NCBI GenBank assembly: GCA_023627715.1
Contig: JAMAHW010000075.1
Location: forward strand, 62,001-126,000
Direction of reading: 5' to 3'
DNA from: Periconia sp. R9002
Taxonomy: Eukaryota > Ascomycota > Dothideomycetes > Pleosporales > Periconiaceae
Length of the DNA: 64,000 bases
Each line of letters starts with the position of its first letter. The first letter of the stretch is position 1. The notes under the pieces were generated by a model. It was not told the DNA's origin and made no database searches. It worked only from the letters and a program-made list of their open reading frames with translations. This document shows, in pieces, positions 57,308 to 64,000 of the stretch. Position numbers and translations under genes: made by a program.

Positions 57308-58471
57308 AGCGACAGTGGACCATCGGCGGTATTCATCTACAACATAATTTCTGTATTTTACTTTAGAGCTAGACTTGGACCTATCTCCTCTCCATGAATA
57401 AATATCCCAAATATTCGTTCTTCCTCTATGTACTACCATTCTATCCTGTCTAAGCGATGACAACACTACCAAACACACATTCCCAAACAGATGAAACCGA
57501 CAGTCATCAAGATTGTTCATGAGTAGAAGATTGGGAGCTAGGATGTTTTTACACATTTCTGGTGCAAGAATGCCTCGAATGTATCCGCAAACTAACCGAA
57601 ACTGGATCCAGTTTTGCACCCACGAGTGAGACTCCCCTGAATGGCTTAAATCGCCGGTTCGTATTTCACTCCTACTACGGTGTTAGTCAAAAAATCAAAC
57701 AATGAGCTAGCCAAATCAAGACTCTGGTAGACTAGCTTACACTTTCATGATTGGTATCGTTTGAGCTGATTAGTAATTGAGTATTGAGGAAAAACATGCA
57801 AGGTCGCCTTTTTAACTACTTTAGAAATGCTTTTTGCCGTGAGTGACAGTAAGTAAGTGTATCATTGCTCGGCGTTAAGCCTCTCTGTTTCGGGCCGGAC
57901 AGTAACCTTCACGCCGAACAGGGCGTCGCTCCCCGCCCCCACCAACACTGGGACGTCACCCACGCGTTCGGAGATATCCTTGCAAATAAAGTAGAATTAT
58001 TAGCGCCTCTGAAATTCTAATGCGAAGGGGAAAAAACGCCTAATGACTGTGATCGCTGAAGGTCACTCAAACGGCAATAGCTGATCAGCCTCGGGAGGCG
58101 AAAATCCACTACTGATGTCTGACCTATTGAGATGGAAAGATGTGCTGCCGAGGCAAAATGGCCTACAGGATTCAGGCTTTCCCGAAGGTATGACAGCTCG
58201 GTGTTTGCGTCGTGATCTCCCTTACGAATGTGGTAGGCTATCAATTGCCCAACTGTTTGTACTACAACCTATGTCAGACATTTGCGCGAGCAGGGCAGTC
58301 GGCCGAGAAGTCATAACGCGAGATGGCCAAGGACTTAACATATATATAGGCTTACAATGTTTTCATGACAACTTTCAATGTGTGAATGAGCAAGTATCGC
58401 AAAACTGCTGCCTGACTGAAATACAAACCCAGTACCCAATCCAATTTTCGTCTCGATATTTCACGAGGAAT
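57308..58471 (+). other. Intergenic region upstream of the CoA-transferase
   Basis: About 1.16 kb. The frame of the CoA-transferase is open leftward to 58115, but that stretch (58115-58471) lacks family sequence and I treat it as leader. A GC-rich patch near 57890-57960 contains CGGGCCGG, a possible zinc-cluster site; unproven. Confidence 0.45.
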
Positions 58472-60376
58472 ATGAATGGAAAGTCGCACTCCGAGTGCGA
58501 TGGCATTCGCGACGTCGCCTCACCTGATAACTCGCGTCCATCAATACCGTCCGAGGCGAAAAAAGTCTTGTCGCTCCTGGTCAAGAACGTGGACTTAGAC
58601 ATGCCGCCGGCAGTGACTGAGTTTGAATCGGCCGTCACGTTAACTCCGGAGGTTGGCTCCTTTCTCCCAACGCCACTGAAAATGTCGGAGTCTGCTTCTG
58701 CTCTGTGGGCTTGTATCGGACTATTCGCGAGTGCAATCAGCCGCGAACGCTACAATACCGCAGAGCCAAAGAGTATCGTGGTGGATGTGAACTCGGCCAC
58801 ATTAACGCTTTGCTCGCCATTCTTGTTCCAGGTCAATGGAAAAATCTTTACCGAGAGTCAAGTAATGCCAAGAGCCATCTATCTTGACAGTGGGCTCAAT
58901 CGCGAGACTTGGAGGAACGTGGTATCAAACATGTAGGGTCCACATAGGATGACCGAGCGAAAAATTGTTAACGTTTTCCAGGTTCAAAACAAAAGATGGC
59001 CGATACTTCCACCTGCACGGAAGTCTGAACGCAACACCCACACTTCATATGTTAAATTTGCCAGAGCATCGCCCTGATCTACAAGGCAATGAGCACATTG
59101 GGGCAATCAAAGATATTTACAGGAATATCGTAGCTACGCATGACAGCATATCCCTTGAGGTCGAGGCCAATGAGAGATGGTTGCAGCCAGGCGCGACTTG
59201 CCGAACTGCCGATGAGTACGCTGAAACGTCGCACGGCAGATTGAACATTGAAGAGCCGTTGTATAAAGTACAAAGATGTCAAGAGCAACCGCCACCCACA
59301 CCGTGGCCCCAGAGCGAAATGACTGATCGGCCACTAGCAGGCATTAAAGTGCTCGATCTGACCAAAGTGATTGCCGGCCCGACAGCGACACGGGTGCTAG
59401 CTTTGATGGGAGCAGACGTTTTACGTGTGTCTACAGATACCCAACCTGACGCTCTACCCTTCATCGCAGACAGTCAACTCGGCAAACGAGATACCAATAT
59501 TAATCTCAAGACTCCAGAGGGAAAGCGGCAACTCGACGAATTAATGAAAGAGGCTGACGTCATTGTCAACAGTTACAGGCCAGGTGTCTTCGACAAAATG
59601 GGACTTGGAAGGAACTGGGCTCATGAGCTTGCGCGGCGACGTGGAAAAGGCATCATCTATTGCAGGGAAAATTGCTATGGCTGGAGTGGGGAATGGAGCG
59701 GTCGGGTTGGATATCAACCAATTAGCGACTGCGTGAGCTACGGGTCTAAACTAATTTTCAATGCCCAAGCTGACTGGCTACTAGATTACGGGAGCGTCTT
59801 GGGAACAAGGGAAGTTCCTTGGACTCGATGAACCGATCATCCCGTTGTTCCCCAATTCAGATTCCCAGTAAGTCACTTGAATACAATGATCTGTTTGCGG
59901 TTGGTGCAAGATCTAATGATCAATTTTGTAGAACTGGATTAACGGGAGCGATTGGAATTTTGCATGCTCTCTATCGGAGGTCGATGGAAGGTGGCTCCTA
60001 CAACGTCGACGTTGCCCTGAACACATATAATAACTGGCTTCTGCGGGAAGTTGGACTCCACGACGAACAAACCCAGAAGTCACTACGAGCCTTGCATCCG
60101 GAATTTCTTCCAAGACACGATACTGGCTTTTTCGAGATGGTTCCCATGCTATTACAGACCATCAAGAAATCCAATGGCGCTGGCCCGGGTCAACTTTGGG
60201 ACCCAGCAAAATTCACGAAAGGTATCATTCGATGGGGTCATCCGGGAGAGGAAGCAACGTATCTTGACTGGAGGCGAATTGTTGCTGTGAAAGATGAAGA
60301 CGGCGAACCAGGAGTTGTGTTTGACTTTGACCACGGGTCGTGCATGCCGGGATCAGATGAAGCAAGGTGGCTTTGA
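58472..60376 (+). CDS. Class III CoA-transferase (CaiB/BaiF, alpha-methylacyl-CoA racemase-like)
   Basis: Exons 58472-58932, 58982-59732, 59785-59867 and 59932-60376 join in phase to 579 residues. The start gives MNGKSHSECDGIRDVASPDN. The CaiB/BaiF core is clear: LAGIKVLDLTKVIAGPTATR, LGADVLRV-type MGADVLRVSTDTQPDALPFI, DSQLGKRDTNINLKTPEGKR (the Asp/Lys region), then IVNSYRPGVFDKMGLG, GIIYCRENCYGWSGEW and a C-terminal WGHPGEEATYLDW. The N-terminal half carries a second, degenerate CaiB-like segment (SASALWACIGLFASAISRER, TKDGRYFHLHGSLNA), as usual for long fungal members. These enzymes move CoA between carboxylates or racemise 2-methylacyl-CoAs. The neighbouring dioxygenase and regulator suggest a small catabolic unit. 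Confidence 0.93.
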
Positions 60377-60537
60377 AATGTTAGCAATCCGTACGAATTT
60401 TAGCATGATTCAGACTAATTCATTACGCTCGTTTTGATAACATAGGTGGTTTATATTTGAAGTAATGAGTTTTGACTACCTCTCCAAATCATGCGTGCGA
60501 TTCTGGCTTGGGGCCTCGCAGACCACATGAATGTATC

Positions 60538-62418
60538 TCATTTCATTCCTTCAACTATTGCGCCAGGTTCACAAGATTGCAACCCGAGCAAACGACACAG
60601 AGTCGTAACGCCTGCGTGGCATGCCGACGGTACTGGTTCATCTCTCCATTTACGACGCTTCGAGCTGTCAGACAGAAATTCCGGTAATGCATGGAATAGG
60701 CGCCCCGACAAATTGACACGTAGAATGACCTCGAATGCCGCAAGCAGTATTGCCGATGATTTGGAAGCGCGAGAGATCTCCCACGCTAATTCGGCGATGG
60801 GTGAAAGCCGTCGAAGCTTAGTATAGGCACTGATCACCGAACAGAATTTCGAAACCATATCGTGGAAGTGGCTTATTCGCTTATCGGTAGAGCATGTAGT
60901 TGCCACAGCAGCTTGAAGATGTAATGTACCTTCAAAGGAATCTATATGCAGTGTGAAGACAAGTTGCTCTAGCGTCGCTTGCACAGAATTGGAACAAGAC
61001 AACAATGACTTGTCACTACGTGCAATTCGGCCCAGCTGGGCCGTGCGCTTCAAGTATGACTCTATTGTTTCCAGTTGAATTGACGTGCACGTGTTCTGAC
61101 CCCCAATCGACTGCCATTGGATTTGTAGGCAGTGTAAGGTGAAAAAGCAATCCCAGAACTCCAAGCGCGAAGCACAGACAATGGCTTGCAGGTGGTTATA
61201 GCTGTCAGAAGGCCGCGTTATCGGAATTCGATCAAAATTCATTGACAATTCACCGTCCATTATCAGAATAGCTTTCCACAGATGATGCCAAACTCCGAGA
61301 CACTCGCAAGTGGTGGAGCTGCAGGTACACTTGCGCCTTTTGTGCATTCCCAAACCCTGCGCTTGTTGTGCAGCCATGCCGAGCATACTCATGGCGACTC
61401 CAGGATTGCCGTCGTTGCAATTTACCCTCGCAAGGATCAAGATGGTCTGGATCGTCTCGGAAGAAGGGTTGACATAATGATTGGCGAGGTTTAAGCATTC
61501 AAAGGAGCAGGCCACGAAGACTCGGAAAGACAAAGCGAGATCGTGATCACCTTCGGCAATAAGACAGCACTGGCACCCTGAAGCGAGAACTGCAAAGAGT
61601 AAGGCATATCCTAACAGCTCAGCACGTGGTAAGTGAGCGGCCAACTGGGTCGGATATGATGACGATTCATCGCTTTCTGCAACAAGACGCTCAAGAACTT
61701 CGCATAGATCGCGTTCGAATGCCCCCATGTTTTCAATTACGGGGAAGAATGGGTGACATACTTGCTGGTAAGAGCGATAATATCGTAAACATGTTTCGGC
61801 CGAAGGCAACGATCGCAGAATATCCCCAACAGTGACGCGGGCGGTGGTGTTCCAGAGCGAGATGAAAGGCTGTGAGATTGTGCGGTTAGTCAAACCGAAC
61901 ACAGTCTCGACCGAAGCAGGAGGATGCGTATGCTCGGGAAGGAAGGGTAGAAGTGCGCGGAAGAGATTGGCATGAGCGCGACGTCCGACAAACGTCACTT
62001 GCCCTGTGATTGCGTCTGTCTCGCAGCTTGCCGTTACGTTCTCGGCTGCGTGATCGAGAATCACGGATAGTTGAGCCAAATTCTCAGTCAAATTGTCAGA
62101 TGGACTCGTACTAATCCCGCTTTGCTGCTGAGTCTGTAAGACAGGACGACAGGCTTGTGAAGCACCAGAGTCCCTTGACATGCTCCGACTAGATGGAGCT
62201 TCAGCGGCATTGTCAAGGTTCGATCGATCTTTGCCAGTGATTTGTGTCTGGTCGAGGCTATTGTAGATACAAAGCTGCGCATGCTGTCGCCGCACACATG
62301 TGCTACACGGCTCTTGGTAGTCACAGCGCACTTTTCTTTCTCGACAAAGAAGGCAAGCTTTTGGTCTGCGATTGCGTCGTCGCCGCTCGGTCCGAGGCGG
62401 TTGCTCAGTTGATGGCAT
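60538..62418 (-). CDS. Zn2Cys6 transcription factor
   Basis: A single open frame; I start at the ATG at 62418 because the upstream codon at 62436 is GTG. 626 residues. A strongly basic N-terminus (TERRRRNRRPK) precedes the zinc cluster CLLCRERKVRC, five residues, CSTC, eight, C (CX2CX6CX5CX2CX8C). Then comes a Ser/Gln-rich linker and the fungal_trans middle homology region: CLRYYRSYQQVCHPFFPVIE, ELLGYALLFAVLASGCQCC, MSMLGMAAQQAQGLGMHKRR and CLGVWHHLWKAILIMDGELS. The last phrase is a variant of the RRRLWW-type signature. It is convergent with the CoA-transferase (161 bp between stops) and tandem with the dioxygenase behind it, so a local regulatory role is plausible. Confidence 0.92.
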   Translation of the reverse strand: MPSTEQPPRTERRRRNRRPKACLLCRERKVRCDYQEPCSTCVRRQHAQLCIYNSLDQTQITGKDRSNLDNAAEAPSSRSMSRDSGASQACRPVLQTQQQSGISTSPSDNLTENLAQLSVILDHAAENVTASCETDAITGQVTFVGRRAHANLFRALLPFLPEHTHPPASVETVFGLTNRTISQPFISLWNTTARVTVGDILRSLPSAETCLRYYRSYQQVCHPFFPVIENMGAFERDLCEVLERLVAESDESSSYPTQLAAHLPRAELLGYALLFAVLASGCQCCLIAEGDHDLALSFRVFVACSFECLNLANHYVNPSSETIQTILILARVNCNDGNPGVAMSMLGMAAQQAQGLGMHKRRKCTCSSTTCECLGVWHHLWKAILIMDGELSMNFDRIPITRPSDSYNHLQAIVCASRLEFWDCFFTLHCLQIQWQSIGGQNTCTSIQLETIESYLKRTAQLGRIARSDKSLLSCSNSVQATLEQLVFTLHIDSFEGTLHLQAAVATTCSTDKRISHFHDMVSKFCSVISAYTKLRRLSPIAELAWEISRASKSSAILLAAFEVILRVNLSGRLFHALPEFLSDSSKRRKWRDEPVPSACHAGVTTLCRLLGLQSCEPGAIVEGMK

Positions 62419-62791
62419 GATGCTGCTGGTTATCACCGAGGGAATGAGTACACAGTATATACGGACAGCTTTGGCTTACAGCCGAGGTACAGGATAGCAA
62501 AACCAATCGCACGTCTTTAATTTCACTTTAGGGCTTATCGGGTTCAGCTTTCCGCTTTTCTTGGCTTTCATGCCCCTGCTGATTTCCATGCCGACGCCGA
62601 GGTGTAATAGCATTATAGCAAATCTCAAAGTTAGAATGATGTATATTATAAGATGACTTCATGCATAAAAAGCGAAGCGTTATGCACCCATCCCATACAG
62701 CTGATTAAATCAATTGATAGTGAAGTAAATCTTTGTCACTTACAGAAGATGAAATTATTCCTCTTGGTCTTATTGCTATGAGCTATGTAAG
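62419..62791 (-). promoter_or_regulatory. Upstream region of the Zn2Cys6 regulator / 3' flank of the dioxygenase
   Basis: A 373-bp A+T-rich spacer between two minus-strand genes. No specific site recognised. Confidence 0.45.
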
Positions 62792-63967
62792 CTATACATT
62801 GTTCTGAAAGGCCTCTGGTGGGCTGCTACTAGCCATGTTACACTGCCAGAGCAGTCTTCTATCGCTCTTATACTGCGCCAACTGTCCTGAGATACTATGC
62901 ATAACGCCTCGATTATGAAACATGACCAAATCACCCTCTTTCCATGCATGCGCATACACATTCTCGGGCGTATATGCCTTCGCCTGCAACCTGTGGCATA
63001 TCTTCCTCACCTCCGCGAGGTCGGATATAACAGTCTCTTCTCCGCTGTTTCTATCCACCGTGGAAAGTGCATAAACGCAACACCCCGCAATCTGGAGATG
63101 TGCTTGCCCGTTGCCAGAATTCCTCCACACCATCGGAAACGAATGCACTTTTTCTGGATCCCAGGACGGGAGATCTTCAAGTGGTATTTCACGTCCTATT
63201 TTTTCGATGGTAAGACCGTCGCTCGAGGCTTTGCAGTTGCGTATCATCTCATAGGCGCGAGGTCCGTAGTGTACGGTCGTGCGGAGCGCGAAGTCTTGCT
63301 CTTCCGGAGAAAGAAGCTCGAAGTTGCGTGCGCCAGAGAAGAAGAGTGTGGCGCCCGCTGCTACCTCCATGGTTTGCCTGTTTGGGAATTGTAGTTTCTG
63401 GGGAGGAACAGAGGGGACATTGATGGCGTGCAGCGAGGTTACGACGCCGGGATAGTTCTCGTACAGCGCGGCGTCCATGTGCCATCTGTATGGTCTCGTG
63501 TGCCCGCTAGTAATTTCATCTGCAGATAAGGGGTGCTCGTGGAAGCTGGATTGATCGAGGTGCTTCAAATGTAGTTCATCGATTCCTTCGTAATTATGGA
63601 CGTTTCCTGAGCCTATGACAGTGACCTGCAGCGCGCGGGGTATTCTTGAACAGTTGTTTTGTGAAAGGATGTTTTTCGTATCGGTGACTTGCTTTTGGCC
63701 TCCAGAATGGTACGGCAAATGGTCGGGATCGAGGACATCGGCGATGTCATAAAGTACCTGTGGTGGAATGCCAGATTGGTTCCGAACGACAAGCACGCCA
63801 TGATCGAAAAAGGCTTTTCTGAATGTAGATTTTTCGGATTCTGAGAGTGACTTTGGGTCAAAGAGAGGCATTGAATCTGGCAAAATCACTTCGGCACCGA
63901 GAAGAGTTGACTTCCGGAGCTCCGATGGCAGCCGCCGGATCTGGAGAGGTGCGACAGGATGCGGCAT
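62792..63967 (-). CDS. TauD/TfdA-family Fe(II)/2-oxoglutarate dioxygenase (XanA-like)
   Basis: A single exon of 391 residues. N-terminal LLGAEVILPDS and FRKAFFDHGVLVVRNQSGIP match the start of fungal XanA/TauD-type proteins. The iron ligands are His and Asp in YRWHMDAALYE and the distal His in MFHNRGVMHSI. The 2-oxoglutarate-binding Arg is probably in SDRRLLWQCN. The spacing and phrases such as GATLFFSGARNFELLSPEEQ and PEKVHSFPMVW agree with xanthine dioxygenase XanA, but a sulfonate or other substrate is possible. It is a soluble enzyme with no signal peptide. The protein looks complete, 33 bases before the window ends. With the regulator and CoA-transferase it may form a small catabolic gene group. 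Confidence 0.9.
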   Translation of the reverse strand: MPHPVAPLQIRRLPSELRKSTLLGAEVILPDSMPLFDPKSLSESEKSTFRKAFFDHGVLVVRNQSGIPPQVLYDIADVLDPDHLPYHSGGQKQVTDTKNILSQNNCSRIPRALQVTVIGSGNVHNYEGIDELHLKHLDQSSFHEHPLSADEITSGHTRPYRWHMDAALYENYPGVVTSLHAINVPSVPPQKLQFPNRQTMEVAAGATLFFSGARNFELLSPEEQDFALRTTVHYGPRAYEMIRNCKASSDGLTIEKIGREIPLEDLPSWDPEKVHSFPMVWRNSGNGQAHLQIAGCCVYALSTVDRNSGEETVISDLAEVRKICHRLQAKAYTPENVYAHAWKEGDLVMFHNRGVMHSISGQLAQYKSDRRLLWQCNMASSSPPEAFQNNV

Positions 63968-64000
63968 TTTGGTTAGACTGATAAATGTTCTTTGTAACTG

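Noticed and set aside
58115..58471. N-terminal extension of the CoA-transferase frame
   Set aside because: Contains no family sequence and several Cys/Arg-rich chance phrases; the ATG at 58472 gives a normal start.
1..64000. CRISPR arrays, bacterial operons, Shine-Dalgarno sites, tRNA and rRNA genes
   Set aside because: No regularly spaced repeats and no tRNA cloverleaf or rRNA sequence noticed; the window is fungal nuclear DNA where bacterial features are not expected. A tRNAscan run was not possible.

Overview
The window reads as a chromosomal segment of a filamentous ascomycete fungus. Most protein genes are split by short (about 45-75 nt) GT..AG introns with CTAAC-like branch sites. Fungal-specific families dominate (three intact Zn2Cys6 regulators, a THI5/NMT1 thiamine enzyme, a highly reducing polyketide synthase and a DMATS prenyltransferase), and gene-poor AT-rich stretches separate gene groups. 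The genus cannot be named from the sequence.

Layout. 0-4.6 kb: 3' end of a fused aconitase/isopropylmalate dehydratase-type protein, a secreted metallo-beta-lactamase-fold protein, a small membrane protein and an ankyrin-repeat remnant. 4.6-6.8 kb: AT-rich, gene-free. 6.8-8.2 kb: THI5/NMT1 with a clear eukaryotic TPP riboswitch inside a predicted 5'-UTR intron. 8.5-18.6 kb: a CYP7/CYP8-like P450, an FAD amine-oxidase-like gene broken by an in-frame TAG, a dienelactone hydrolase and two Zn2Cys6 regulators. 18.6-21.6 kb: gene-free. 21.6-51.6 kb: a biosynthetic gene cluster. 51.8-64 kb: a PEBP-like protein, a PAF-acetylhydrolase-like hydrolase, two small unknown proteins, a class III CoA-transferase, a third Zn2Cys6 regulator and a TauD/XanA-like dioxygenase.

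The cluster holds an AYR1-like SDR, a cupin, a FabG-like SDR, a KS-AT-DH-(vestigial MT)-ER-KR-ACP polyketide synthase without a release domain, a DMATS prenyltransferase, two divergent SDRs, a P450, a secreted BBE-type flavin oxidase and a methyltransferase. This gene set matches the salicylaldehyde/salicyl alcohol clusters of fungi (sordarial, trichoxide, and especially the prenylated flavoglaucin type). The inferred order is: reduced chain, SDR/cupin-assisted aromatisation to an alkyl salicyl alcohol, P450 ring hydroxylation, prenylation, flavin/SDR redox adjustment, possible O-methylation.

The cluster shows decay. Between the PKS and the prenyltransferase (33.8-38.2 kb) lie a cupin pseudogene interrupted by a 184-bp hAT-type MITE with a perfect 8-bp target duplication, and a fragment of a Zn2Cys6 regulator homologous to the intact one at 16.5-18.6 kb, carrying two transition-type nonsense codons. 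The PKS frame contains a TAG in the KS-AT linker that must either be spliced out by a 75-nt frame-preserving intron or be a nonsense mutation. Exon boundaries below were worked out by hand from splice signals, reading-phase agreement and family knowledge; none has been tested against RNA or a database.
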